Of a DNA stretch of 64,000 nt, positions 36,066-45,391 are shown piece after piece. How positions within the stretch are numbered: position 1 is the first letter of the stretch; every line of letters begins with the position of its first letter. This DNA is from Pantoea sp. (GTDB taxonomy: Bacteria; Pseudomonadota; Gammaproteobacteria; Enterobacterales; Enterobacteriaceae). The notes under the pieces are model-generated. The model had not been told where the DNA came from. It was given only the letters and a program-made list of their open reading frames with translations, and searched no databases. The position numbers and the translations under genes are program-made. The stretch spans positions 124,001-188,000 of the forward strand of contig NZ_JAPWKD010000031.1 in assembly GCF_028283705.1 (NCBI RefSeq). Reading direction: 5' to 3'.

Positions 36066-37485
36066 GCGACTGCGCCGTCCTGTGTCGCTTGAAATCCGGC
36101 TTACCTTCTTTATCAGTCTCGCCACCATCATTGCCTTCGCCACCGCAGCCTGGATTATGCTGCATTCAGTCCAGAATCACTTTGCCGAACAGGACGTGAC
36201 CAACCTTAAGCAAATCAACAGCACGCTGACAGCCATTCTGAAAAATCCCGGCGAGACAGAACAGCAAAAAGTGGCGAAAATCGACTCCATTCTCGACAGC
36301 TACCGTTATATCTCGGTGATGCTACTCAGCCCGGAAAATCAGGTTTTATACCGCTCGGCAGACGGACCAGACCTGATGTCGCTGGTCCACAGCACAGAAG
36401 TTGATTCCGGTGAGGTATTTTTGTGGTCAGACCCGATGGGCGCGCATGCTGCCCACAACGGCAATCGCAGCTACCGGGTGATGGCCACTGCCGTCAGTTC
36501 ACCGTACAACGGGCACACCAGCACTGATCGGCTGCTGATCGCACTTTCGATTGATTTCCACCTGCACTACCTGGACGCGCTGAAACATAATCTGTTAATC
36601 ATCGCCTCAGCCATTAGCCTGTTGATTATCCTGATCGTGTTGTTTGCGGTTCACCAGGGTTATCTGCCGTTACGCAACGTCAGCCAACAAATAAACAACA
36701 TCACCTCGAAAAATCTGGATGTCCGGCTGGAACCGGATAACGTGCCGATTGAGCTGCAACAGTTGGTGATGTCCTTCAACCATATGATTGAACGTATTGA
36801 AGATGTCTTCACCCGTCAGGCCAACTTCTCCGCCGATATCGCCCATGAAATCAGAACCCCCATCACCAATCTGGTGACGCAGACGGAAATTGCCCTCAGC
36901 CAGCCGCGTACGGTGAAAGAACTGGAGGATGTCCTGTATTCCAGCCTGGAAGAGTACAACCGGATGGCGAAAATGGTCAGCGATATGCTGTTTCTGGCTC
37001 AGGCGGATAATAATCAGCTGATCCCGGAACGCATCCCGCTCGATCTGCGCACTGAAACCATCAAGGTGTTTGAGTTTTTTGAAGCCTGGGCGGAAGAACA
37101 GCAGGTAGGGCTGACGCTGGCGGGCGACGCGGCGCTGGTTCAGGGTGATCCACTGATGCTGCGTCGCGTTATCAACAACTTACTTTCCAACGCCATTCGC
37201 CATACCCCTGCGGGTGAGTCGGTTACCGTTCATCTCCAGCAGCGCGATGTCTGGGTGGAGCTGAGGGTTGAAAATCCAGGCATCCCTATTGCGCCGATGC
37301 ATCTGGCACGCCTTTTTGACCGGTTTTATCGTGTTGACCCGTCACGCCAGAGAAAAGGCGAAGGCAGCGGCATTGGGCTGGCCATCGTCAAATCAATCGT
37401 CACAGCCCATCAGGGGGAGATTCACGTCGCCTCTGATGCGGTATCTACCCGATTTACGTTGTTGTTGCCCAGGATTCAGAGCTGA
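36055..37485 (+). CDS. cusS: CusS, copper/silver sensor histidine kinase
   Basis: 476 aa from ATG 36055. TM1 (about 17-37), periplasmic sensor with a histidine/methionine-containing segment (WSDPMGAHAAHNGNRSYRVM), TM2 (about 185-205), HAMP, His box FSADIAHEIRTPITNL, N box NNLLSNAIRHT, and G boxes VENPGIPI and GSGIGLAIVKSI. Complete. Convergent with the A+T-rich effector-like gene 49 bases downstream. Confidence 0.96.
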   Translation: MKIKRLRRPVSLEIRLTFFISLATIIAFATAAWIMLHSVQNHFAEQDVTNLKQINSTLTAILKNPGETEQQKVAKIDSILDSYRYISVMLLSPENQVLYRSADGPDLMSLVHSTEVDSGEVFLWSDPMGAHAAHNGNRSYRVMATAVSSPYNGHTSTDRLLIALSIDFHLHYLDALKHNLLIIASAISLLIILIVLFAVHQGYLPLRNVSQQINNITSKNLDVRLEPDNVPIELQQLVMSFNHMIERIEDVFTRQANFSADIAHEIRTPITNLVTQTEIALSQPRTVKELEDVLYSSLEEYNRMAKMVSDMLFLAQADNNQLIPERIPLDLRTETIKVFEFFEAWAEEQQVGLTLAGDAALVQGDPLMLRRVINNLLSNAIRHTPAGESVTVHLQQRDVWVELRVENPGIPIAPMHLARLFDRFYRVDPSRQRKGEGSGIGLAIVKSIVTAHQGEIHVASDAVSTRFTLLLPRIQS

Positions 37486-37534
37486 GCATAAACCAGTCGT
37501 GGGATCGGGTCTGTAGCGCCGCGACGGGGCAATG

Positions 37535-38956
37535 CTATTGCTCACCCATTTCCCATGCAGGGAAATTCTTTTGAATCATTGCCCATGCTGCGCAGGCATG
37601 GACATAATGTCTAAGTCTGGCGAACTCAAAACCCTCATATTCCGACATCACTCCGCCCTCTTTTTCTTTTATGACGATCATATCGTCCAGAATGGTTTTT
37701 CCCTCTTCCTCCGTTAACCTGTCCTCCTTAATCAAACTGATAACTTCAGTAGCAAAAACCTCTGCAACTTTACCCGTGTAGGGTCGCAAAAAAGCACGGC
37801 CAAAGAGCGTTACCTCAAACCAGGCATAACCCACATCTTCAACCACTTTATCGCTGAGTTGCTTAATCATCTCCTGTTTATCCAGCAAACCTGCCCTCAA
37901 TGCTTCCTTTATAAAAGAGAAATAGTTAGTCAGCAGATGGCAATTTTTATCTGGTAAGCCAGCCAGAAAATTGATGATAGTTTTACCCGCCTCACCTTTT
38001 ATGGTCAGGAATTCGGCACGTGAATTTTCTGGGACATGTTTGAGACAGAATACGAAATTCTTAACTGGCAACCCCGTGATGGCCGCATAAAACAATTCCT
38101 GTTGTAGAATTTGTGTTTTTTCAGTCAGGAAGGTATTGCAGATATTCCTTTGATCTATTCTTTCCTGAAAAAGTGAAAAGCGGCTCCCATCCCAGCGACC
38201 TGGAACAGCGGTGAAGTATGACAAGGTATTACCCGGTTCATCGGTCACAAACTCGATGCTATCCCCTTTATTAATGAAGGAAAAAATATCGCATTTTCGT
38301 ATTTCTGCTGTCTCCTCCAGCTCAGTGGAAAAGTACCCGGTGGTGTGCGTCGGGTCGTAAACCACTATCTGGCAGAGGCCTTTCTGGCAGGAAAGCACCG
38401 CCGCCATGGTATGGTGTATCGCAACGGTGAATTCATGCAGATTTTCCTTAATCATATGCGGGCGAGAGTAAATGAGGAACGGTTTAATAAAAACCTTATC
38501 ACTCTGCATCTTACGCAATTCCGAATAAAAAAATTCGCCCCACAACTGATAATCAACCAGATGATTTTCCTGTCCGTAAGCAAGAATCGCTAATGTTCTT
38601 TCCTGGGTATTTTCAGATATTTTATTCGCAATGGATCCTGCATCTTGCGTCGATAAACTCAGCGATTTTATGACCTGTGCAACATCAGGTGTATTTGCCA
38701 GAAATACATCAATAAAATTCATGGCAAAATTATTGCATTTTACCGGGGTGGCTGAGTTTAAAAACAACACCGAGTCATCATTGAACTTTGCTTTAACGAT
38801 ATCCAGCCGGGACATTATCGGCTGAAGTGAATTCGTATAAAGGGAAGGTTTATCATTGACATTTTTAACGCTGGTGGCAGGGAAACTGAAATCATCTTCC
38901 GCTACCTGGTCAATAACCGCCAGCAAAGAACCTTTCGCAATCGATTCTATCGGCAT
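37535..38956 (-). CDS. ShET2/EspL/OspD-family effector candidate (cysteine protease fold)
   Basis: 473 aa; ATG 38956 has AAGGAG eight bases upstream. No Sec signal and no TM helix; the N-terminus is Ser/Ala-rich, compatible with type III export. Residues about 60-210 follow the ShET2-family layout: NSATPVKCNNFAMNFIDVF (Cys 74), VAIHHTMAAVLSCQKG (His 182) and CQIVVYDPTHTTGYF (Asp 201), an order that matches the Cys-His-Asp protease triad of enteropathogen EspL/OspD3, which cleave host necroptosis proteins. The C-terminal 200 residues are helical and unrecognised. A+T-rich relative to cusS and the dehydrogenase genes that flank it. No type III secretion genes or hrp-type promoter were seen here. 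Family call is from motif reading. Confidence 0.72.
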   Translation of the reverse strand: MPIESIAKGSLLAVIDQVAEDDFSFPATSVKNVNDKPSLYTNSLQPIMSRLDIVKAKFNDDSVLFLNSATPVKCNNFAMNFIDVFLANTPDVAQVIKSLSLSTQDAGSIANKISENTQERTLAILAYGQENHLVDYQLWGEFFYSELRKMQSDKVFIKPFLIYSRPHMIKENLHEFTVAIHHTMAAVLSCQKGLCQIVVYDPTHTTGYFSTELEETAEIRKCDIFSFINKGDSIEFVTDEPGNTLSYFTAVPGRWDGSRFSLFQERIDQRNICNTFLTEKTQILQQELFYAAITGLPVKNFVFCLKHVPENSRAEFLTIKGEAGKTIINFLAGLPDKNCHLLTNYFSFIKEALRAGLLDKQEMIKQLSDKVVEDVGYAWFEVTLFGRAFLRPYTGKVAEVFATEVISLIKEDRLTEEEGKTILDDMIVIKEKEGGVMSEYEGFEFARLRHYVHACAAWAMIQKNFPAWEMGEQ

Positions 38957-39057
38957 AGTCGCTCCTTGATTTTTAGGAAATCCATTGCCGGAACCTTACT
39001 GCTTACCTCCGTGACATGCTAAATATTCCTGCTTTTATCAGGGTAAAATCAGGAGTC

Positions 39058-39092
39058 GTCGCGGCACGATGTAGTCCACATCGCACCGCGAC
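39058..39092. terminator. Strong inverted repeat after the dehydrogenase genes
   Basis: GTCGCGGCACGATGT (39058-39072) pairs with ACATCGCACCGCGAC (39078-39092) except for two internal mismatched bases; 5-base loop. It lies 12 bases after the GMC dehydrogenase stop and before the effector-like gene, so it may end the dehydrogenase transcript. The outer GTCGCGG resembles the REP-like units elsewhere. Confidence 0.55.
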
Positions 39093-39104
39093 GGTTATTG
39101 CTCC

Positions 39105-40742
39105 TTACGCCATGGTTTTCAGCATATGTTGCGCCAGTCGCAGGCTCAGTGCCGCACCGGTCAGTGTCGGGTTCATACAGGATGCTGAAGGCATCACGCT
39201 GGTCCCGGCAATCCACATATTCGGATGGTCATGGGTACGGCAATCGCTGTCCACTACCGAGTTTTTCGGATCGTCGCCCATAATGGTGGTGCCCATAATG
39301 TGCTGGCGATCCTGATACTTGGTATCGATCGACAAAATTTCCGCGTTCAGCAGTTCGGCGAACTTATGGAAATCCTTGATGCCCTCGTCCTTACCCGCAT
39401 GCCAGTAATCCGTGACACTGTAATAAATCTCCGGTAACGGAATACCAATCGCATCCTTTTTGGTTTTGCTCGGCGTCACACGGTTTTCCGGCAGCGGCAG
39501 CGTTTCAAAATCGATGGCGAAGTTCAGCGAGCGCGCCGACTGGCGGCGAATCTCTTCATCGAGTTTTGACCCCAGTACCCCTTTAGCGATCAGCGACGCG
39601 GTGTAATCGGCGGTCGGCACGGTGTTACGCACTTTGATCTTGTAGCTGGGGAAATCCTTGCGGAACGCCCCATCGCGATTATTCAGATACACCAGCAGTT
39701 CGGTCGGTCCCTGTCCTGGCCACACATCTTCCGACATCATCACATTCATACTGATGCCGGTATGTCCCATCAGGTTACGTCCTACCTGATCGGAAGAGTT
39801 GGCGATACCGTTGGGATATTTTTCCGAGGTGGACATCAGCAACAGCTTCGGTGATTCAATGCCGTAGGCTGCCAGCACAAAATAATCGGCGGTTAAGTGA
39901 TGTTCCGAACCGTCCGGTTTTTTGTACCAGATACCGGTAATCTTACCGTCGTCTCCGGCTTCGATACGGTACACCACCGCGTTATCCAGCAGTTTCGCAC
40001 CCAGCCGTTCCGCTTCATCGATATGCATCGAACCGTCGTACTTCGCGGCAATCGGACACACCGGGTTGCAGTTGTTGTTACCAGCGCACATCGGGCGTTT
40101 GCCCCACGGCTTAGTCGCGCGGCCGTTCGGCTCCAGCACGGGGTTATAGCCGCCCTTGCCGAGCATTTCTGTCAACCGGTCAAACATATAACTGGTGGGC
40201 AGACCGGGCATCGGGAACGGTGTGGAACGCGGTGGCCAGGCTTTACCACCCTGACCGCTTTCGTCCTGGCCATCCATGCCGGACACACCCAGCTCATGTT
40301 CTGCTTTGCCGTACCAGGGTTCCAGCTCGTCATAGCCGAACGGCCAGTCACGTCCGCGACCGTACAGCGTGTTGAGTTTGAAATCATTGGGGATCATGCG
40401 CCACAGCGCCGACCCAAAGTGCCAGGTGGTGCCGCCCACCACGCGCAGATATTTGGTGGAATATTTCACCGGCCCAATCTGTTGCAGATAATCACCGTAG
40501 GTGGAGGGGATATGCGGCGGATTCGGATAAGGTGAGCCGACGCCCTGCAATTTGATGTTGGTTAACGACATCTTGAAGGGCGAGTTACGAAAACGCTCAA
40601 CAATTTCCTGCCTTGAGACGCGGGGACCGGCCTCAAGAATGATCACCGATTTACCCGCTTTCGCCAGTTGGGTGGCAATCAGTCCGCCCATTACGCCAGA
40701 GCCGATGATGATGACATCGGCATCTTTATTTTGTGCACTCAT
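39105..40742 (-). CDS. GMC-family membrane-associated sugar/sugar-acid dehydrogenase, large FAD subunit
   Basis: 545 aa. FAD-binding DVIIIGSGVMGGLIATQLAKAG with LEAGP, GMC signatures LRVVGGTTWHFGSALWRM and PNMWIAGTSVMPSASCMNPT, catalytic His region RQHIMGTTIMG. A cysteine cluster CAGNNNCNPVCP may hold a 3Fe-4S centre, as in related glucose and fructose dehydrogenases. The flavin subunit of three-component gluconate/2-ketogluconate/sorbitol/fructose dehydrogenases passes electrons to the cytochrome subunit and then to quinone. No own signal: probably co-exported with the Tat-signal small subunit, whose stop its start overlaps. Substrate not determined. Confidence 0.9.
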   Translation of the reverse strand: MSAQNKDADVIIIGSGVMGGLIATQLAKAGKSVIILEAGPRVSRQEIVERFRNSPFKMSLTNIKLQGVGSPYPNPPHIPSTYGDYLQQIGPVKYSTKYLRVVGGTTWHFGSALWRMIPNDFKLNTLYGRGRDWPFGYDELEPWYGKAEHELGVSGMDGQDESGQGGKAWPPRSTPFPMPGLPTSYMFDRLTEMLGKGGYNPVLEPNGRATKPWGKRPMCAGNNNCNPVCPIAAKYDGSMHIDEAERLGAKLLDNAVVYRIEAGDDGKITGIWYKKPDGSEHHLTADYFVLAAYGIESPKLLLMSTSEKYPNGIANSSDQVGRNLMGHTGISMNVMMSEDVWPGQGPTELLVYLNNRDGAFRKDFPSYKIKVRNTVPTADYTASLIAKGVLGSKLDEEIRRQSARSLNFAIDFETLPLPENRVTPSKTKKDAIGIPLPEIYYSVTDYWHAGKDEGIKDFHKFAELLNAEILSIDTKYQDRQHIMGTTIMGDDPKNSVVDSDCRTHDHPNMWIAGTSVMPSASCMNPTLTGAALSLRLAQHMLKTMA

Positions 40743-41263
40743 GCGCGTTCTCCTGCTGTTGCCACTTTACCCGGTTCTGTTACCGCCCAGAAAAAAGGTC
40801 CGCCGCCGTAGGTCGGCACCACCAGTACGTCACGCGTGGGCAGATACATCAGTGCATCGGCGTAGGCGATCAGCTCCAGATCGCTGCCATCTCCCACCAC
40901 TCCGGAATACCAGGCGGAGATGATGGTGCGCGCGGTTTGCCAGTCGGCATTATCCTGGCTGGTCGCAGCAAGGAAGTCGTCAACATGAGAAAAATGCTGC
41001 TGTTGCAGCAGGGTATGCAATGCATCCAGCTTTTGACTGAATTGTGCATCATGCTTTGTCAGCGCGGCATAGTAGCGCTGGCCGAGGATTGGGCTGACCG
41101 GACGACTGACCAGGAAGCTGGAAATTGCCAGGAACGGATTGTCGGCCATCAATTCTGCCGCCCGCCCGCGTGCCGGGAAAATCGTGTTGCACATCGCGCC
41201 CAGTGAAAGAATACCCATGCCCTGCAGCAACCGACGCCTTGAGAGCGAAATGTTATGCGCCAT
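40739..41263 (-). CDS. Small (gamma) subunit of the GMC dehydrogenase, Tat-exported
   Basis: 174 aa from ATG 41263, with AGGAGA upstream. Twin-arginine signal ISLSRRRLLQGMGILSLG. The body (AISSFLVSRPVSPILGQRYYAALTKHD, TARTIISAWYSGVVGDG) matches the gluconate 2-dehydrogenase subunit 3 / sorbitol dehydrogenase small-subunit family. Probably chaperones and carries the large subunit through the Tat pore. Overlaps the genes on both sides. Confidence 0.88.
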   Translation of the reverse strand: MAHNISLSRRRLLQGMGILSLGAMCNTIFPARGRAAELMADNPFLAISSFLVSRPVSPILGQRYYAALTKHDAQFSQKLDALHTLLQQQHFSHVDDFLAATSQDNADWQTARTIISAWYSGVVGDGSDLELIAYADALMYLPTRDVLVVPTYGGGPFFWAVTEPGKVATAGERA

Positions 41264-42659
41264 GATGTTTTCTCCTGCGCGAAATCGAAACAGCCAGCAC
41301 AATAATGATCAGGACAACCACGGCACCACCCCAGGTCAGCGGTTGTGCCAGCCGGGCAATCAGCGGAGGTTCGCCGCCGTTACGGATGGTTTTCACCTGT
41401 TCAGGTGTAACGTTGAGTTGCGCATTGCCAAAATTTTTCAGCACGTAATTGCTGACATCGGCAATCTGCTGATCGGTCAGACGATCGGTAAAGTAGGCCT
41501 CCGGGCCAAAGCCCGGCATATCCACCGGCTTGCCGTTAACCGTGCGATGCACGCCATAAACAATGGTGGCGATCAGGTTATCGGCCTGCGGTGCGCCAGT
41601 GGCGGTGTTGTGGAACAGTGAAGGATAGACAGCGTTGCCTGCACCATCCGGCTGATGGCAGTTGGCACAGGTGCTGCTATACACCGCCCAGCCCGGATCA
41701 GGGTTTGGCAAGGCGCGCAGCGCAGCTTCATTGACCGCCGGCTTACCCTGGTTATCGCGTGCCGGAAGGCCAGGCTGGCTGACAGCCGGGATCTGGCGCA
41801 GATAAGCCACCATCGCGTTGATATCATCATCCGACAGATATTGCAGGCTATGCTCAATCGCTTCAGCCATCGGACCTGCCGCCTGCGCTTTGCCTGCCAC
41901 ATGACCGGTTTTCAGGTATTGCGCGATTTCAGCATCGCTCCAGTTACCAATGCCCGCTTCACGATCCGGGGTGATATTCGGTGCGTACCAGCTGCCGAGG
42001 CTACCGCCAGACAGTGCCTTGTCGTTATTCTGCCCCATCAGCGCATTACGTGGCGTATGGCAGGTATCGCAGTGTGCCAGCGCATTCACCAGATAATCAC
42101 CGCGATTGACGGCCGCCGATTTACCCGCATCCGGGGTAAAACGCTGGTCATCAGCGAACAATAAATTCCACACCATCATGCTGGCGCGAATATTAAACGG
42201 GAAAGGCAAATCAGTTTGTGCAGGAACCTTATCGTCCGGTTTCACTCCGTGCATAAAATAAGCATATAACGCATGAATATCGTCATCGCTAATTTTGGCA
42301 TAGGAGGTATAGGGCATCGCCGGATAAAGATTCTGCCCCTGTTTATTAACACCTTCTCTTACCGCCTTAGCAAAATCCGCCTCGCTATAATTACCAATTC
42401 CTGCGATTTTTGATGGCGTGATATTGCTGGAAACGATATTCCCCAGTGGTGAGGAAATAATATATCCCCCACCCATTTCTGCACCATGATCGGGTGCGGT
42501 ATGGCAGGCTCCACAGTCTGCTGCAATAGCCAGATACTTGCCTTTCGCAATAAGCGCCGCAGAGTCTGTCGCATTTTCAGCATGGGCTGAAAATGTGGCA
42601 GACAGCAGAATGCTCAACGCGAAAGGCAGACAACCCCGTCTAACCTTTCTTGCCTTCAT
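41253..42659 (-). CDS. Tri-haem cytochrome c subunit of the GMC dehydrogenase
   Basis: 468 aa from ATG 42659. Signal peptide ending TFSAHA-E. Three haem c sites: CGACH, CDTCH and CANCH, each with a later Met (for example YTSYAKI region, MPGFGPEAYF). A C-terminal TM anchor (WGGAVVVLIIIVLAVSI) followed by arginines fixes it in the inner membrane. Transfers electrons from the flavin subunit to ubiquinone. First of the three dehydrogenase genes. Confidence 0.93.
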   Translation of the reverse strand: MKARKVRRGCLPFALSILLSATFSAHAENATDSAALIAKGKYLAIAADCGACHTAPDHGAEMGGGYIISSPLGNIVSSNITPSKIAGIGNYSEADFAKAVREGVNKQGQNLYPAMPYTSYAKISDDDIHALYAYFMHGVKPDDKVPAQTDLPFPFNIRASMMVWNLLFADDQRFTPDAGKSAAVNRGDYLVNALAHCDTCHTPRNALMGQNNDKALSGGSLGSWYAPNITPDREAGIGNWSDAEIAQYLKTGHVAGKAQAAGPMAEAIEHSLQYLSDDDINAMVAYLRQIPAVSQPGLPARDNQGKPAVNEAALRALPNPDPGWAVYSSTCANCHQPDGAGNAVYPSLFHNTATGAPQADNLIATIVYGVHRTVNGKPVDMPGFGPEAYFTDRLTDQQIADVSNYVLKNFGNAQLNVTPEQVKTIRNGGEPPLIARLAQPLTWGGAVVVLIIIVLAVSISRRRKHHGA

Positions 42660-42796
42660 TTTAATTGCTTCCGGTAAATAATAATTAGAATAGTTGAAAT
42701 AATGCGCACATCCCGACAGGTATTCCCTGCCGGGATACACAATAACAGATTTTTGATTACGTTATTTATACACGATCGAAACAAACCTAAACGAAA

Positions 42797-43504
42797 CTAC
42801 AACAACTCATAATCATTGAACACAATATTTTGATCGCTGGCTGCGGTGATATCGACTTTACCGGGTGAGGTCAGAAACGCATCGCCGGCATGAACCCAGA
42901 GTTCCTTAACCCGGTTGGGATGGGCATGATCGGCCAGCAGTATCCGCCCTTCGGTGAAGAACACCCTGACGCCCGGGCCGTGCTGCACATACTCGCCAGT
43001 GCTTTCTCCGGGTTTCAGCGTCACCTTCCAACCTTTCACCGTGGGTTTATCCAATACCGGTTGGAAAGCGTCACTGGCGGGACGGGTTGCGCCCCCAAAA
43101 TGTTGTGGTCCGGGAATATTGATCTCAAACGCCACCTGATGATTGACGTTATTCCCGGTGTTGGTGACTTTATCGGTTTCGGATTTACCCTGATGGGCAC
43201 CGAATTTGACATTGCCGCTTTTCATTTCGGTGTTATTCGCCGGTTTATCCGGGTATTCGATTTTCACCGTGCTGCCCTCGATATGTGTATTGACATAATC
43301 GAGGTGTTGTTCATGAAATAACGTGCTTTGTCCCGGCTGGATAAGTACGCGCATCACGGTGACATATTTGTTTTCCAGGATAACGTGATGCAGTGGTTCA
43401 AGATGGGTAGCGACGACGTGTTCCGCCGCATAAGTCGGCATTCCCGTGCTGAAGGCAGCAGAAAATAAAGCCGCACACAGCAGCGCCGGACGAATGTTAG
43501 CCAT
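42797..43504 (-). CDS. Exported cupin-like protein of unknown function
   Basis: 235 aa from ATG 43504 with AAGGAG five bases upstream. Signal peptide ending MPTYAA. Two cupin-like halves: YVTVMRVLIQPGQSTLFHEQHLDYVNTHI outlines a His/His metal site, and later TLKPGESTGEYVQHGPGVRVFFTEGRI. Sits between the lactonase and cytochrome genes on the same strand, so likely acts in the periplasm on the same sugar or sugar acid, perhaps as isomerase or binding protein. I do not recognise a named family. Confidence 0.75.
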   Translation of the reverse strand: MANIRPALLCAALFSAAFSTGMPTYAAEHVVATHLEPLHHVILENKYVTVMRVLIQPGQSTLFHEQHLDYVNTHIEGSTVKIEYPDKPANNTEMKSGNVKFGAHQGKSETDKVTNTGNNVNHQVAFEINIPGPQHFGGATRPASDAFQPVLDKPTVKGWKVTLKPGESTGEYVQHGPGVRVFFTEGRILLADHAHPNRVKELWVHAGDAFLTSPGKVDITAASDQNIVFNDYELL

Positions 43505-43555
43505 AAGAACTCCTTGTTTAACGCATGAGAACATTAATAACCGGACATAACTTAT

Positions 43556-44707
43556 TTATTCGACGATAGTCACCCAATTCGCACCGGCACCGGTTGGAAC
43601 GCGCTCAATTAAAGACAGCTTGCCGCTTTGCTGATCGATGGAATATAGCGCGACCTTATCCGACTTCTGTCCGGATTCGATTAAATAGTGACCGCTATTA
43701 TCAATAGCAAAGCCACGCGGCTGAGTTTCGGTTTGCGTGCTGTTAATCAATTGCAGTCGGCCATCTTCTGGCGATACCCGAAATGCGGTGATATGGCTGC
43801 TGGTCCGTTCGGTGGAATACAGGAAACGGCCATCGGGGGTGATATGGATATCTGCCTGCCACAGGCGCGGTTTTGCCGATTTGGGCAAATCGTCGTCACC
43901 GGTTAATGGGCGCGCCTCACCGCGCTGCATATCGCGGGCGATGGCCGGATCGAGTGACGGCGTGGCCTCATGCTCGGTCATGGTGCCGTCATCATTCAGC
44001 GTCAGGCGCGAGATATTACCTGCCATCTCGGTCAGCAGATACATGTTTTGCTGTCCGGCCCGATCGCGCTGGGGCGCAAAGACAAAATGGCGTGGGCCGG
44101 TGGCGGCTTCGCGCTGGATATTCACAAAAGCGGGAGAATTCGCACTGACCTTGCCGCTGGCCGCGTCAAAGCGGAACTGTAACAGCTGATCCGCGCCTAA
44201 CAGAGGTACAAACAGGAAGCGGTTGCTGGGGTCAGTCTGGATTGCATGGGCACGTTTGCCGGTGTGCACCACCTGCACCGGGGCACTTTCCACCTTACCA
44301 TCCGCCGCGATGCGGTTGATGCTGAACAGATCGCCACCATAAGATGACGACAGCAAAAAGCGACCAGTTTTATCCAGCGCCACATAAGCCATCGCTTCTG
44401 GCAGCGGCGTATCGGCGAAATGGCTGAGTTTGCCATCCGCAGCAATATGCCATGCCGAGACGTGATAAGGCTTGCTGCGTACCGAGACATACAGCGTCTT
44501 TTTATCGTGCGATACCACCATCAGCATACTTTTCAGGCCGGTCGGATACTCGCCGATCGGTTGCAGGTGGTGATGAGCCTTATCCAGTTGATACGCCGTG
44601 ACGGTGCCGCTGTCACCATTCGAGACATAGACGTAGCTCGGTGTTTCCTGTGCCATCAGTGATGTAGCAAAAAGCATCATACCTGCCGCCATTAACGTTT
44701 TTTTCAT
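43556..44707 (-). CDS. Periplasmic lactonase-family seven-bladed beta-propeller (Pgl/YbhE-like)
   Basis: 383 aa. Signal peptide MKKTLMAAGMMLFATSLMAQ. Repeated propeller blades: YVYVSNGDSGTVTAYQLD, KTLYVSVRSKPYHVSAW, GRFLLSSSYGGDLFSINRI, RFLFVPLLGADQLLQF, GRFLYSTERTSSHITAFRV, HYLIESGQKSDKVALYSID. This is the 6-phosphogluconolactonase-like lactonase family (PF10282). Export and its neighbours suggest it opens an aldonolactone made by the dehydrogenase. Confidence 0.88.
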   Translation of the reverse strand: MKKTLMAAGMMLFATSLMAQETPSYVYVSNGDSGTVTAYQLDKAHHHLQPIGEYPTGLKSMLMVVSHDKKTLYVSVRSKPYHVSAWHIAADGKLSHFADTPLPEAMAYVALDKTGRFLLSSSYGGDLFSINRIAADGKVESAPVQVVHTGKRAHAIQTDPSNRFLFVPLLGADQLLQFRFDAASGKVSANSPAFVNIQREAATGPRHFVFAPQRDRAGQQNMYLLTEMAGNISRLTLNDDGTMTEHEATPSLDPAIARDMQRGEARPLTGDDDLPKSAKPRLWQADIHITPDGRFLYSTERTSSHITAFRVSPEDGRLQLINSTQTETQPRGFAIDNSGHYLIESGQKSDKVALYSIDQQSGKLSLIERVPTGAGANWVTIVE

Positions 44708-44752
44708 CGTCTTCTCTTTATATCGTCTGCTCGTTGTAGGGTACAGCGTGAG

Positions 44753-45391
44753 TTACCAGCGGGTATTGAAGTGCGCGCACAGCTCCTGCACTGCTGCATC
44801 GGCCAGCGCGGCGGGTTTATCCAGGCAGTTCAGCCACAGGCGCGCGGTTTCTTCCAGCTCCTCCAGAGCAAAGCTGGCGGCCGAAACCGATGCACCCCAG
44901 ATAACCGGCCCCAGGCGTTCCAGCATCACCCCGCGCACCTCATTCGCCAGTCCGGCCACCTGCTCTGCCACCGCCGGATGGCCGGGACGCTGGTAGCCGA
45001 TGAGCGGTATGCGCCCCACTTTCATTACCTGATAGGGCGTCAGCGGCGGCAGAATGCTGTCGCGCTGCCATACCCCGGCCAGCGTCAGCTGCACCAGATG
45101 GGTCGAATGGGTATGCACCACCCCCTGCGCTTCGGTATTGCGGTCATAAATCTGACGATGCAACAGCAGGGTTTTCGATGGCTTATCGCCGGACACCCAC
45201 TCACCGTCCAGACTGACTTTGGCAATGCGCGCAGGCTCCAGGTGACCAAGGCAGGCATCGGTGGGGGTGATCAGCCAGCCATCTTCCAGCCGCGCACTGA
45301 TGTTACCCGCCGTTCCGGTGGTGTAGCCACGGTTGAACAGGTCAGCACCGACCTGGACAATCTCCTCACGGATCTGATTTTCACTTTTCAT
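44753..45391 (-). CDS. otnC: Class II aldolase, OtnC-like 3-oxo-tetronate 4-phosphate decarboxylase
   Basis: 212 aa. AraD/FucA fold: RGYTTGTAGNISARLEDG (substrate loop), ITPTDACLG, the zinc histidines in VVHTHSTHLVQLT and a third His in IGYQRPGHPAV, with ASVSAASFALEELEETARL. In OtnC the enzyme decarboxylates 3-oxo-tetronate 4-phosphate to dihydroxyacetone phosphate. The presence of an OtnK-type kinase 5 kb away under the same operator type supports this over fuculose or ribulose phosphate aldolase. Start overlaps the MFS stop. Confidence 0.85.
   Translation of the reverse strand: MKSENQIREEIVQVGADLFNRGYTTGTAGNISARLEDGWLITPTDACLGHLEPARIAKVSLDGEWVSGDKPSKTLLLHRQIYDRNTEAQGVVHTHSTHLVQLTLAGVWQRDSILPPLTPYQVMKVGRIPLIGYQRPGHPAVAEQVAGLANEVRGVMLERLGPVIWGASVSAASFALEELEETARLWLNCLDKPAALADAAVQELCAHFNTRW

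Noticed and set aside
38957..39104. Search for an hrp-type or other type III promoter before the EspL-like gene
   Set aside because: No GGAACC-N15/16-CCAC pattern found; a dispersed promoter cannot be excluded, but nothing can be annotated.
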